Shown: positions 53,201 to 61,607 of the stretch, one piece after another
How the letters are laid out: the number at the start of each line of letters is the position of its first letter
Position numbering within the stretch: position 1 is the first letter of the stretch
NCBI RefSeq assembly: GCF_002257565.1
Contig: NZ_CP022736.1
Coordinates: 3,968,001-4,032,000, forward strand
Direction of reading: 5' to 3'
From: Herbaspirillum sp. meg3
GTDB taxonomy: Bacteria; Pseudomonadota; Gammaproteobacteria; Burkholderiales; Burkholderiaceae_D
Length of the DNA: 64,000 nucleotides
Translations under genes and position numbers: made by a program
Notes under the pieces: model-generated
The model's database searches: none
The model's input: only the letters and a program-made list of their open reading frames with translations
Told to the model about the DNA's origin: nothing

Positions 53201-54790
53201 TCACGCAGACGATAGGTGGCCGATTTCTTGAAATGCTGTTTTCAGGCGATATTTGCGCTGCCGATAATTTCCTTCAAGGCCGCTAAAACTGCAGTCGACG
53301 TCGCTGAACAGTCGGCTGATGCGGTTCAAGGTGGATCGTTGCGACTCGGTTTCGATAGATACCAGGCGTCGCTTGCTTCTTGCGTAGGAGTCACAAATAT
53401 CAACGACCAGACAATGGCCATAGTCGGCTTTTTTGATATCGATCAGCAATGCTTCCGGTTTGCTCAAGCCAAACGTTGCGGCCAATTTAATCCGCGCGCT
53501 CAGAAATGGATTCGCGTTCTTCAATTTATCGCTTAAGTGAGCCATTGCCTGCGTTGCCCAGTTATGGGGGCTCGACTCAACTAAAAAATCCTCAAGGGCA
53601 GCCTTGGCGTTCTCGTCACCTTGCTCCGCCGCTTTTTTCCACCAGTAAAGCGCCCTGACATCATTGAGTCGGTCGTCACGGCGGTTTCTCCATAGGATCT
53701 GCGCAAACTCATATTGTGCCTCCAGCAGGCCCATGCCGGCGGCTTTCTCCAGGTATTGCAAAGCGACATTCAGATTGCGCTGCGAATAGATCGAGCGCGA
53801 ATGAATTCTGGCCAGCGCATGCCATGCCAAAGCCGAACCGCCTTCGCCGGCGACGGTGAGCCAGTTGAGAGCCTTCTTGAAGTTTGCTAAGCCATGCTCC
53901 ATGAACACCCTGTCGCCATGACGATCCATTTTTGCTTCCAGAAGACCGATTTCAAGCTGGGCCTCGACGTTTCCGGACAGGGCAGCCAACTCCAGAAGGC
54001 GCCCTATCTCGGCGAGATCCGGCGTCTTCGCCTGCAGGCGCCATTGCGCAACTCGTAGCAGCAGAGTCGATTCCTCGGATGACAGGAATACGCCGCTGGT
54101 GACCTCCACATCCTTTTCCATTTGCACTACTGCGGCGGCATTGCGCTCAAACAGTTTCTCGACCAACGCAACGGCCCCTAGGAAAAATTTTTCGTAGTCA
54201 GATTTTTTCCAGGCCTTATCCAGCAAGGCATATTGTGCTGGTTCAATACCTGCGCGCGCGGCGTCCTCGATCAGTCGGTCCTCAAGTTTGAGGGCATCTT
54301 CCCGCAACCCGGCCTTCAAGTTTTTATTGGCACCACCAGCATCGCCGTCATTTCCTCCACCCTGACTACGCATCTGCTGTGCAAGTAACCACTGCGCCTG
54401 ATGGTCATCTTTGCCGGCCAGCAAAGACAATACGTCGATTGCTCTTGCGTGGCTGTCGCTGTCGAATTGTTCCGCATGTTCCAAAACCAGGCGGGCAAAC
54501 GTGAGTCCGGCATGCACAATACCTGCTTCGAATGCTTTTTCGTACCATACCGCAGCGTCACGGGGAGAAGACACGCCCTTCGCTTGCTCGTAGGAGATAT
54601 TCGTTCCTATCATCATCCAGGCGTCATCCACTCCCTGTTGTGCGGCCCGCTCTAACCAATAGAATGCGGTGCCATTGCTCCTGGGCAGACCAGTTCCGCC
54701 ATACAGATATCGGCGTCCCAATACCAATTGAGCACTGGATTCCCCTGCTCGTGCAGCCTTGATAATGGCTAATTCTTCCCGTGTTGCCAT
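53201..54790 (-). CDS. Sel1-repeat protein with unrecognised C-terminal domain
   Basis: A 529-residue soluble protein without a signal peptide. The N-terminal half has Sel1/TPR-type repeats (AFYWLERAAQQGVDDAWMMIG; AAVWYEKAFEAGIVHAG), and more occur around residues 300-400 (ALYWWKKAAEQGDENAKAAL). The last 100 residues or so (from about 430; FGLSKPEALLIDIKKADYGH, then the Arg/Lys-rich YARSKRRLVSIETESQRS and NYRQRKYRLK) match no family I recognise and are basic, perhaps binding nucleic acid. Sel1 proteins commonly scaffold signalling or host interaction. It is inside the ssrA-flanking segment and stands alone. Confidence 0.8.
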   Translation of the reverse strand: MATREELAIIKAARAGESSAQLVLGRRYLYGGTGLPRSNGTAFYWLERAAQQGVDDAWMMIGTNISYEQAKGVSSPRDAAVWYEKAFEAGIVHAGLTFARLVLEHAEQFDSDSHARAIDVLSLLAGKDDHQAQWLLAQQMRSQGGGNDGDAGGANKNLKAGLREDALKLEDRLIEDAARAGIEPAQYALLDKAWKKSDYEKFFLGAVALVEKLFERNAAAVVQMEKDVEVTSGVFLSSEESTLLLRVAQWRLQAKTPDLAEIGRLLELAALSGNVEAQLEIGLLEAKMDRHGDRVFMEHGLANFKKALNWLTVAGEGGSALAWHALARIHSRSIYSQRNLNVALQYLEKAAGMGLLEAQYEFAQILWRNRRDDRLNDVRALYWWKKAAEQGDENAKAALEDFLVESSPHNWATQAMAHLSDKLKNANPFLSARIKLAATFGLSKPEALLIDIKKADYGHCLVVDICDSYARSKRRLVSIETESQRSTLNRISRLFSDVDCSFSGLEGNYRQRKYRLKTAFQEIGHLSSA

Positions 54791-55377
54791 CGCGGTTACC
54801 TATTTCCTGTGCGCGCACAGCAGAGGTGCAAGTCGGAGTAATGGGGCATAAAATCCTTCCAACTGAAAGTCGCCGTAACGACGGTCGAATTCGCAAAAAT
54901 AAAAGAAAGAAAATCCCTGTCGACGCAAATCATTGCGTCAATCTGAGCACCGTGAAACTCGATGGAATATGAAATCGGATCAAGCAGCGTGTTCGCTGCT
55001 GTACTGCCGGAATCGTCAACAATCGCCAGTGTCGATGGTTCAATATTCTGGCAGCGACAGACCTCGGCGATGGCCGACGAAATGGATTATTACCAATGAC
55101 TGAGGAGTGTTAAGGACAGCACCACTACAAGGCCACAGTCCATGTTCATCCATGAAAAGAAGCATCAATAAATCAGCGTATTCCGTAAAGAACGCCACAT
55201 CATCGACGCGAAATTGGCGTGCGTTGATCTACTGAAAATGCGTCATTTTTTATGATGCACATCGTGGATCGTGGCACTTCATTCCTGCGAACAAAAAATA
55301 AAAAGGGCACTGCATGAAATCATGCAGTGCCCTCTTTTTATGTCCTTGCTACTGTCGTGCGAATGACGACCGATGCA
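54791..55377. other. 587-bp gap, no gene recognised
   Basis: The region between the Sel1-repeat gene start and the porin stop. It is more AT-rich than its neighbours. It has a purine-rich A-tract area at 54890-54920 and the porin terminator at its right end. I see no gene. Short frames here lack start signals and family features, so it may be decayed sequence. Confidence 0.5.
55296..55340 (-). terminator. intrinsic terminator of porin gene, bidirectional
   Basis: AGGGCACTGCATG-AAAT-CATGCAGTGCCCT, a perfect 13-bp stem flanked by A-rich sequence on the left and CTTTTT on the right. It ends the leftward porin gene, 38 nt past its stop. Confidence 0.88.
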
Positions 55378-56571
55378 TCAGAACTTGTGGCGGATACCGA
55401 CAGACACAGAGCCTTGGTTGCCATCAACCCCAGTGCTGTCAGACACGCCGGTGTTGACCATGTTGGTTGCCTTGGTGTATCCCAGGAAGGCATATAGGTC
55501 GGTACGTTTCGACAACCAGTAGTCGGTGCCGAGGCTGAACTGGGTCAACTTACCCTTGTCCGATACGCCATCAAATTGTGCGTTGGTGCGGTCCACTGCG
55601 GCCAACAGTTTTAGTGATGGGCTCAGGGAATAGGCTGTACCCAGTTCGAACACGTCGGCCTGCTTCGCTCGCGCCAGAGTACGGTTGGTCAGGGTGGACA
55701 GCGAGCCGACACTGATTGCCGTCAGATTGCTCTGCGTGTTCAGGTCTTGCTTGACGCGCGACCAGTTGCCGTACACGCGAGCAGGGCCAAACTGGTACGA
55801 CGCTACCAGATTGAATCCCTTGTATGCCGTTTTTCCTGCGTTGGAAGCCAAGGTGTTAACAGAGGCGGTAGTACTCGACGACGGAATCAGGCTGGTGTCA
55901 GACGAGTAACTCGTTGTGCCGTTAGCCTTGGACTGGTAGTAATTCAGGCCCAGGCCGAGGGGGCCGTTATCGTACTTCAGGCCTGCGCCGAAGGATTGAC
56001 CAGAGGCGGCACTGCCGGCGGTCTCGCCAAAACCATAGATGACGTTACCGGTCAAGCCGCCCAGGTTGTTGGTGGTGTAGGAAATCGAGTTGTTGGTGCG
56101 GGTGCCTTCCAGGCGATCCAGGTTGTGGCCCACGTTACCGGTCCAGCCGCCGAAATCGTTGACGGAAGTATATGCGGAAATAGTGTCGGCGAAGTCGGTT
56201 TGACGGCCGACCAGAACGCTACCGAAGCCGCCGGCCAGACCAACAACCGATTTGCGACGGAACAGGTTAGACGAAGTCGATGCGTCGGAGCCTTGCAGAG
56301 CGCCGGTATCGTTAGAGAAGCCTGCTTCCAGGTTGAACACGGCGGACAAGCCACCGCCCAGATCTTCAACGCCCTTGAAGCCGATACGGGAACCTTGCAC
56401 GACACCCGAATTCAGACCGAACTTGCTGCCAGTGGTACCGGTGCCGGTAGACACCTTGCTTTGGTAGACGACGCCGGTGTCAACAATACCGTAGATAGTC
56501 ACAGAACTTTGTGCTTGAGCAGCACCTGCGAATGCGCCCAGAATGGCGAGTGCCAGCAGAGATTTTTTCAT
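55378..56571 (-). CDS. Gram-negative porin (trimeric, 16-stranded type)
   Basis: A 397-residue outer-membrane porin. The signal peptide MKKSLLALAILGAFAGAAQA is followed by SSVTIYGIVDTGVVYQ, the classic start of Burkholderiales/Neisseria porins. The typical segments RIGFKGVEDLGGGLSAVFNLE and GFGSVLVGRQTDF follow, and it ends with VGIRHKF, terminal Phe being the outer-membrane insertion signal. ATG 56571 starts the signal peptide. It has its own terminator, and its leader (56572-56924) is very AT-rich near 56695-56740, where the promoter should lie. Confidence 0.94.
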   Translation of the reverse strand: MKKSLLALAILGAFAGAAQAQSSVTIYGIVDTGVVYQSKVSTGTGTTGSKFGLNSGVVQGSRIGFKGVEDLGGGLSAVFNLEAGFSNDTGALQGSDASTSSNLFRRKSVVGLAGGFGSVLVGRQTDFADTISAYTSVNDFGGWTGNVGHNLDRLEGTRTNNSISYTTNNLGGLTGNVIYGFGETAGSAASGQSFGAGLKYDNGPLGLGLNYYQSKANGTTSYSSDTSLIPSSSTTASVNTLASNAGKTAYKGFNLVASYQFGPARVYGNWSRVKQDLNTQSNLTAISVGSLSTLTNRTLARAKQADVFELGTAYSLSPSLKLLAAVDRTNAQFDGVSDKGKLTQFSLGTDYWLSKRTDLYAFLGYTKATNMVNTGVSDSTGVDGNQGSVSVGIRHKF

Positions 56572-56924
56572 TTGATATCCTTCTATAAAAATAGTCTTGA
56601 GGATCCGTACTTCAGTCGGATGCACAGACAGTAAAGCTTCTGCTTGTGCGTGACATCCCCTTTGTTTCTAGAAGTGATTTTTTAGACGAGATAAAAAAAT
56701 GAAATGACATTTGTTGTATTTTTTTATCATACAAAACTCCCCCTCTGCGGCAATTTGTATTGCCTTCCCGCCGAGCAGATTGCGTCTGAGGCGCATGCGT
56801 AGAGCGGTCGACTCTTTCTGTCGCAGGCACCGACATCTTTACAAAAAATAACGTGCCGGGACGGATTGGATTTTGCAGTAAGTCCAAGCTGCAATATTGG
56901 ATGCTACCTCTCAGAAATCGCTCA
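56572..56924. promoter_or_regulatory. upstream region of porin gene
   Basis: 353 bp with no gene. An AT-rich block (about 56683-56742) contains an inverted pair ATACAA/TTGTAT around a run of T residues and is the likely promoter zone of the leftward porin gene. No defined operator is recognised. Confidence 0.45.
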
Positions 56925-57389
56925 CTACGAACCAATCGGAACATCAATGAAAATAAGTACTAGGAATACGCCGTCTCGTCGAGAAACCATCTTGTCGGCC
57001 CTGCAGACAAGCACTGAAATGATTGTGCCGATCGTTACGCCGGCCGCCAACCAGCGGCCGAGATCGTAACCGTTGGTTTTCCGATTCTGGATTTCTTCCG
57101 CTCGCTCGAGCCCGACCACGCCATAGAAAAACGATTTGGAGATGAAAGGTTTTTCATGATGGTCTTGGTTATCTTTAGGGGCTTCATTCGCGCCTCCAAA
57201 CTCGGCCACATGATCGGTTTCGCTGGAGGCAAGGCGCAGGGCCTCCGGGATGATGTCGACTGTATTGAGGTCGCGGGACAAGGTGCCCGCACTACCGTCG
57301 TCCGCGTCGGCTTTGCAGGATCTGTTTCTGGCAACAGCGCAGCCGAGGGAAGACTCGTAGAGTGAAGAAATTGCGCCGTTGATTTGCAT
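56925..57389 (-). CDS. hypothetical protein with one membrane segment
   Basis: A 154-residue protein I do not recognise. It begins MQINGAISSLYESSLG, then has a charged, mostly polar stretch and an acidic segment. A single hydrophobic segment near residues 115-132 (WLAAGVTIGTIISVLVC) is followed by a short basic tail. There is no signal peptide. AGG lies about 10 nt before ATG. Whether it is expressed is unclear. It lies inside the segment bounded by the ssrA att-like repeats and has no obvious partner. Confidence 0.45.
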   Translation of the reverse strand: MQINGAISSLYESSLGCAVARNRSCKADADDGSAGTLSRDLNTVDIIPEALRLASSETDHVAEFGGANEAPKDNQDHHEKPFISKSFFYGVVGLERAEEIQNRKTNGYDLGRWLAAGVTIGTIISVLVCRADKMVSRRDGVFLVLIFIDVPIGS

Positions 57390-57484
57390 ATTGTTTTACC
57401 TAGACATTCTGTGCGCCGGGCAATAAAGCCTGTCTTCTGCCAACCTTCGACCACAAACACTTGCCACATGGGTATTGATCGCGA

Positions 57485-57508
57485 GTTCGATTCCCGCCGG
57501 CTACACCA
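57485..57508. repeat. att-like copy of tmRNA 3' end
   Basis: 24 bp identical to 52816-52839 (the 3' end of ssrA) except for one base: ...GCCGGCTACACCA against ...GCCGGCTCCACCA. No other tmRNA or tRNA sequence precedes it, so it is a displaced fragment and not a gene. It lies just before the DUF1311 gene stop. Confidence 0.75.
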
Positions 57509-57541
57509 TCAACGAAATCGACGCTAATCCAATCCTCCCGA

Positions 57542-58489
57542 TCACTCACTCTCCACCAGCAACCCATTCATCGCATCTCTCATCATGATTGACGCCAGGG
57601 AGCCATGATCATTCTTCACCACATCCAGATCATGCAAACCATACCCCGGCAACATCAGCTGTTTGATGTAAGCACAGTCGCTATCACAGGTATAGCGTAC
57701 CCGTCCCGCTTTTTTCTGCACTTCCAGGGTGTACTCGCCATGCACCTTGCCGCGATAGCGAACCATGACCTGTGGTCGGGCATCGAGTGCCGTCGCTTCG
57801 TTTAAATCTTCGTAGACATATTCGCCATCTGCCACGCTGAGGTAATGCGGCTGTAACGGTACCGCCGGGACAGACTGAGGCGCAGCAGAAACAAGGAACA
57901 GATGATTGCCATGAGTTGGCTCTGCAATCAGCTTCTGCACTTGTGCCAGCGCCGTCTGAATTTGCTCTGGCGTCACCACCTGCGACGGCTTATTTGCAAG
58001 CTCATTTACAGGCTGACTTGCAAGCTGACCAGATACAGACGCAGGCAAAGACTGCAACACCGTTGTTGCTACTGATGCCACCGATATTCCCGACAACTCA
58101 GCATCCAGCGCAATCTGACGCTGCCGATACCAGTCGAGCAGACACTCGCGCGTCTGGCAGTTCTTCTCGCGCCACCGCCAAAAGCCATCTGAACGCGCGG
58201 CAAACTCACGACGGTCCGCGGCTTTCGCCTTTGCTTGCTTGTACGTTTTTCCCAGTTGATCGTCGAGGCGGGATAACTCGGCATCGCCGCAAATGATCTT
58301 CTCCGTAGCAGATCCGGCCTTGCTGCAATTGAAACTGGCGCCGAACGCGGAAGTGACAACACCACTCAGCAGCGTCGCCAGCAGCAATCGTCGCTTCCAA
58401 TCTGACGCGCTGAAGACAATGCGATGACGGGTACCGTCCGGTGAAAGCGGCGCAAGGGCCGATGCGAAGAGGCGTTGAATCTGGCTCAT
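57542..58489 (-). CDS. exported DUF1311 (LprI-like) protein
   Basis: A 315-residue protein. An unusually long N-terminal part (about 1-30) precedes a hydrophobic signal/anchor (LLLATLLSGVVTSAFGA). A DUF1311/LprI domain follows with conserved cysteines (FNCSKAGSATEKIICGDAELSRLDDQLGKTYK). A linker leads to a C-terminal domain of unknown type with CDSDCAYIKQLMLPGYGLHDLDVV. LprI-like proteins can inhibit lysozyme. The start is uncertain because of the long leader; ATG 58489 is the best of two in-frame ATGs (58534 and 58489). Confidence 0.75.
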   Translation of the reverse strand: MSQIQRLFASALAPLSPDGTRHRIVFSASDWKRRLLLATLLSGVVTSAFGASFNCSKAGSATEKIICGDAELSRLDDQLGKTYKQAKAKAADRREFAARSDGFWRWREKNCQTRECLLDWYRQRQIALDAELSGISVASVATTVLQSLPASVSGQLASQPVNELANKPSQVVTPEQIQTALAQVQKLIAEPTHGNHLFLVSAAPQSVPAVPLQPHYLSVADGEYVYEDLNEATALDARPQVMVRYRGKVHGEYTLEVQKKAGRVRYTCDSDCAYIKQLMLPGYGLHDLDVVKNDHGSLASIMMRDAMNGLLVESE

Positions 58490-58693
58490 GATCTCGTGTG
58501 CGTGTCTGAGATGGGGGAAGCCGAAGGATCGCATCGACGCACGGGCGGCAAAATCGAAATGAAGCAGGCTTTCCCGCCGAAATCTTTACAAATACCGGGT
58601 AACATTTACGTCCGTTACAAGCCGTTGCAAATTGCTGCCATTCCTTTACTGATCTGCTGAATTTACCGCGACGCAGATCACTTAACATCCACC

Positions 58694-59626
58694 ATGCCGG
58701 ATTCGGACATGCCTTCAGAAAAGCAAAGCGCTATACGAGAATTGCCTTTCAAGCCGCCATTTGAGTGGGAGCGGCTGCTGCGTTTTTTTGGCGGGCGCTC
58801 AACGGCTGGTGTGGAAGCAGTGGAAAACGGTGTCTATCTGCGCGCCATCGAATGGCATGGCGATGCGGGCACGCTGGCGGTCTCACGGCATGCGGAAGAT
58901 AACGCTCTGATCGTCCTGCTGGAGGGTAAAGTCAGCCGCCACGCGGACGAGCTGATTGGGCCGTTAAGCCGCATGTTCGGGCTGGATGCAGATCCGAAAT
59001 CGATTCGCCGCCATCTCGCCGCAGATCCTTGGTTAGCGCCGTTGCTGAAGACAGCTCCCGGCTTGCGCGTACCCGGTGCCTGGTCTGCATTTGAATTGAT
59101 CGTGCGTACCATTGTCGGCCAGCAGGTCAGCGTGAAAGCCGCAACCACCATCGTAGGACGACTGGTGGAACGTGCAGGCGAACGTATCGAACATCATGCG
59201 CACGAAGCAACCTCATGGCGCTTCCCCGCCCCGGATGCCTTGGCCGCGGCAGATCTTACTGCCATCGGCATGCCGGGAAAACGCGTCGCCGCGCTGCAAG
59301 GCTTTGCACATGCCGTGGCGATCGGCGACGTGCCCGTCGACGCGCCTGAGGTTGATCTTGCCGATCGGCGCAAGACCTTGTTGGCTTTGCCCGGTATCGG
59401 CCCATGGACCGTCGAGTACGTCGCCATGCGCGCGTGGCGCGATGCCGATGCATGGCCGGCGTCGGACCTGGTACTCATGCAAGCGATGACGGGTCGCGAT
59501 CCGGCTTTGCTCAAACTTGCTCACCAACGTGCTCGCGCTGAAGCATGGCGACCATGGCGTGCTTATGTGGCAATGCATCTGTGGAACGAAATTGCTGACC
59601 GGACAAGGAACAATCGAGGCGGTTGA
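58694..59626 (+). CDS. alkA: DNA-3-methyladenine glycosylase II-like (AlkA family)
   Basis: A 310-residue base-excision-repair glycosylase that removes alkylated bases. It lacks the Ada-type regulatory domain. The AlkA-type helix-hairpin-helix GPD motif is ALPGIGPWTVEYVAMRAW, followed about 10 residues later by the catalytic aspartate in PASDLVLMQ. The N-terminal half has the AlkA-type beta domain. An alternative ATG (58709) exists; the exact start does not matter to the call. Confidence 0.9.
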   Translation: MPDSDMPSEKQSAIRELPFKPPFEWERLLRFFGGRSTAGVEAVENGVYLRAIEWHGDAGTLAVSRHAEDNALIVLLEGKVSRHADELIGPLSRMFGLDADPKSIRRHLAADPWLAPLLKTAPGLRVPGAWSAFELIVRTIVGQQVSVKAATTIVGRLVERAGERIEHHAHEATSWRFPAPDALAAADLTAIGMPGKRVAALQGFAHAVAIGDVPVDAPEVDLADRRKTLLALPGIGPWTVEYVAMRAWRDADAWPASDLVLMQAMTGRDPALLKLAHQRARAEAWRPWRAYVAMHLWNEIADRTRNNRGG

Positions 59627-59760
59627 CGCTATGACAACAAACCCGCCGCCTCGCTCACTCTGCACGGCAAAATCCCTGCTCTTCGCGGTAAAAACGGGAT
59701 AGATTCTGTAACCGTCTGCAACCGTTGCGCTATTTGTCGCGCCCGACGCCGCCAAGAGAA

Positions 59761-59766
59761 TATAAT
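59761..59766 (+). promoter_or_regulatory. -10 element before zapB-like gene
   Basis: A perfect TATAAT 32 bp upstream of the zapB-like ATG. No matching -35 at normal spacing; an upstream TTGTCG is 21 bp away. Likely the main promoter of the zapB-zapA pair. Confidence 0.5.
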
Positions 59767-59797
59767 GGCGCTCATCTTTTGCACTACACCTTAGGCC

Positions 59798-60040
59798 ATG
59801 AGCTCCGAATTTCACCAACTCTCCGAGAAAGTTGCGCAACTTGCCGCTCTGACTCAGTCATTGCGCCGCGAAAACGCCGAACTGCGTCTTAACGTCTCCG
59901 CCCTGACCACCGAGAAGGTGGAATTGTCGCGACGCATGGAAGAAGCCCATCAGCGTATCGAAGCACTGCTGGAAAAATTGCCGGTTGCAATCGCTGCAAC
60001 ACCGACAACGCCGGCTATCAATGAAGAGGAGACAGCATGA
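59798..60040 (+). CDS. ZapB-like coiled-coil protein
   Basis: An 80-residue, mostly helical coiled-coil protein (residues about 6-55, heptads such as LSEKVAQLAALTQSLRRENAEL) with an unstructured tail. It resembles the small ZapB/TIGR02449 proteins that partner ZapA at the division site. Its stop overlaps the zapA start by 4 bp (ATGA). Confidence 0.8.
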   Translation: MSSEFHQLSEKVAQLAALTQSLRRENAELRLNVSALTTEKVELSRRMEEAHQRIEALLEKLPVAIAATPTTPAINEEETA

Positions 60041-60348
60041 TTCAACTCAACGTGACAATCATGGGCCACTCTTACACGCTCGCATGCAAAGAAGGTGAAG
60101 AAGCAACGCTGCAACAAGCCGTCGCTTATCTCGATGAAAAGATGTGCGTCATCCGCGACTCCGGCAAGATCAAAGGCAACGATCGTATCGCCGTCATGGC
60201 TGCGCTCGGTATCGCCGCAGAACTTCTGTCGACACAACCCGGCGACGGCCCTTTTGCCGGCATGACGGTTGCAGAATGGAAGCAAAGCATCGCCGCCATG
60301 CATACTGTTTTGGATGAAGCCCTGACACCGCAAGAAAATTTGTTCTAA
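60037..60348 (+). CDS. zapA: cell division protein ZapA
   Basis: A 103-residue FtsZ-ring stabiliser with the ZapA N-terminal fold (LNVTIMGHSYTLACKEGEE) and the C-terminal helical dimerisation region. Translational coupling to the upstream zapB-like gene by an ATGA overlap, and 6S RNA downstream, form the usual zapBA-ssrS order in proteobacteria. Confidence 0.95.
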   Translation: MIQLNVTIMGHSYTLACKEGEEATLQQAVAYLDEKMCVIRDSGKIKGNDRIAVMAALGIAAELLSTQPGDGPFAGMTVAEWKQSIAAMHTVLDEALTPQENLF

Positions 60349-60520
60349 GCATATTTTTTAGCGCATTTTCTTGCCGGCCGTTTTTAATTATTGATCTGCG
60401 GGAAACTCCTGTTTCGCTGCGCGCATGAACGGCTCATGTTCGTCGATGTCAATACTTGTGGACGAATAATTTCTCGTCACAGCGCTCTGCGCAAATACCC
60501 GATATTTTTACGCAAACACT

Positions 60521-60548
60521 TTGACAAGAATCCCGAATAGAGTAGACT
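60521..60548 (+). promoter_or_regulatory. ssrS promoter
   Basis: TTGACA at 60521-60526, a 16-bp spacer, then TAGACT at 60543-60548. It is placed to start 6S RNA a few bases downstream. Confidence 0.75.
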
Positions 60549-60550
60549 TA

Positions 60551-60726
60551 AGTCTCCTGCCGTGTTCGCGAATGCTTATATTCCTTGAACCATTTATGTG
60601 CACAGGCTGTGGGATTTTGTTTGGTGGGCGTGAGCGTCGCTAGTCCGATGAACCCGAAATTAAACTAACTGCAGCCAACTTGAACCGCTTGGTTCAGGAT
60701 GCCAGCATAGCGGCACAGGCGGGACT
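60551..60726 (+). ncRNA. ssrS: 6S RNA
   Basis: An RNA of about 176 nt downstream of zapA, the usual place for 6S RNA, which binds sigma-70 RNA polymerase. The 5' arm AGTCTCCTGCCGTGTTCGC pairs with the 3' arm ending GCGGCACAGGCGGGACT. The central part has the internal bulge and the conserved CTTGAACCGCTTGGTTCA hairpin. A strong -35 (TTGACA, 60521-60526) with 16-bp spacing to TAGACT (60543-60548) precedes it. Ends are approximate. Confidence 0.88.
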
Positions 60727-60738
60727 AGTTTCAGAAGA

Positions 60739-60767
60739 AAGCGACTGTAGAAATACGGTCGCTTTTT
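60739..60767 (+). terminator. intrinsic terminator after 6S RNA
   Basis: AAGCGAC-TGTA-GAAA-TACG-GTCGCTT stem with a GAAA tetraloop, one G-T mismatch, then T6. Confidence 0.85.
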
Positions 60768-60976
60768 TATGCAAAAACACTTTGTGAGATCCGGCGCTAC
60801 GCCCGGCATTGCTGAGTATAGAACGCATACATCGGCCTCGTGCAGCGCACGTGCGACTTGCGCAATACAGCGATGTAGTTTGCGGAGAGATTGCGAAGAC
60901 GCGTGAACAACTACGCGGATATGGCATATGACGATAGATAACTACCGGTGACTACAGCAACGACGAGCGACTGCTG

Positions 60977-61459
60977 TCAGTCGCTGCGCTTCTTGGCCGC
61001 AGCTTTACGTTCGTGTCCCACTTCGGCGATTGCATCCTGGAATTCGGTGACGTCTTCAAAGCTCTTGTAGACCGAGGCAAAACGAATGTAGGCGATTTTG
61101 TCGAGGCGCTTCAGTTCGCGCATCACCAGTTCACCGACTTGGCCCGACACGACTTCGCGTGCGCCGCTGGACAACAACTTTTCCTGAATGCTCTGAATTG
61201 CCGCATCGACCGCTTCGGCCGACACCGGGCGCTTGCGCAGGGCCAGCATCAGACTGGCGCGCAACTTGGAAGGATCGAACTCGCTGCGGCTGCCGTTCTT
61301 CTTGACGATGACGGGCATCGTCAACTCAATGCGCTCGTAGGTGGTGAACCGCTTGTCGCAATTGGCGCAACGACGACGACGACGAATCGCGTCGCCCTCT
61401 TCAGAGAGTCGCGTATCCAACACGGGCGTGTCGTCATGATTGCAGAAGGGACATTTCAT
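60977..61459 (-). CDS. nrdR: transcriptional repressor NrdR
   Basis: A 160-residue repressor of ribonucleotide reductase genes. The zinc ribbon has C3, C6, C31, C34 (MKCPFCNHDD... CANCDKRF), and the ATP-cone runs from about 47 to 138. It senses dATP/ATP. It lies downstream of glyA, as is common in betaproteobacteria, with a structured gap between. Confidence 0.96.
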   Translation of the reverse strand: MKCPFCNHDDTPVLDTRLSEEGDAIRRRRRCANCDKRFTTYERIELTMPVIVKKNGSRSEFDPSKLRASLMLALRKRPVSAEAVDAAIQSIQEKLLSSGAREVVSGQVGELVMRELKRLDKIAYIRFASVYKSFEDVTEFQDAIAEVGHERKAAAKKRSD

Positions 61460-61512
61460 AGAGGCGAGTAGAAGCTGACTGCTGGGTTGATACCGGAGAC
61501 CATCTTACTGCG

Positions 61513-61559
61513 CCTGCGGCCTTCATCTCTGTCATATCGACGAAGATGAAGGCCGCAGG
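61513..61559. repeat. 16-bp perfect inverted repeat between glyA and nrdR
   Basis: Arms CCTGCGGCCTTCATCT (61513-61528) and AGATGAAGGCCGCAGG (61544-61559) with a 15-nt loop. No U-tract on either side, so it is not a typical terminator. It would fold in glyA-nrdR mRNA and may set 3' end stability or relative expression. Confidence 0.65.
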
Positions 61560-61607
61560 ATGAAACAACAACTTTACGGAATTGCTACCGACTGGACTGG
61601 TACCCGA

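Larger units (their letters stand above)
52816..57508. mobile_element. candidate island remnant integrated at ssrA
   Basis: The last 24 bases of ssrA (52816-52839) recur at 57485-57508 with a single C to A change. They form direct repeats around a 4.7-kb segment, as left by tyrosine-recombinase integration into the 3' end of tmRNA genes. Inside lie the Sel1-repeat gene, a porin, an orphan membrane protein and long gene-free gaps. No integrase gene is seen, so it would be a decayed or non-autonomous remnant. The porin may be ordinary chromosome content, so the borders remain uncertain. Confidence 0.55.

Noticed and set aside
57035..57469. 144-codon minus-strand frame overlapping the orphan membrane protein
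   Set aside because: Ser/Pro/Arg-rich chance frame; the alternative frame (56925-57389) has a clear membrane segment and a better start.
57485..57508. A tRNA gene ending here
   Set aside because: Only the T-arm/acceptor part is present; no anticodon or D arm precedes it. It matches the ssrA 3' end instead.
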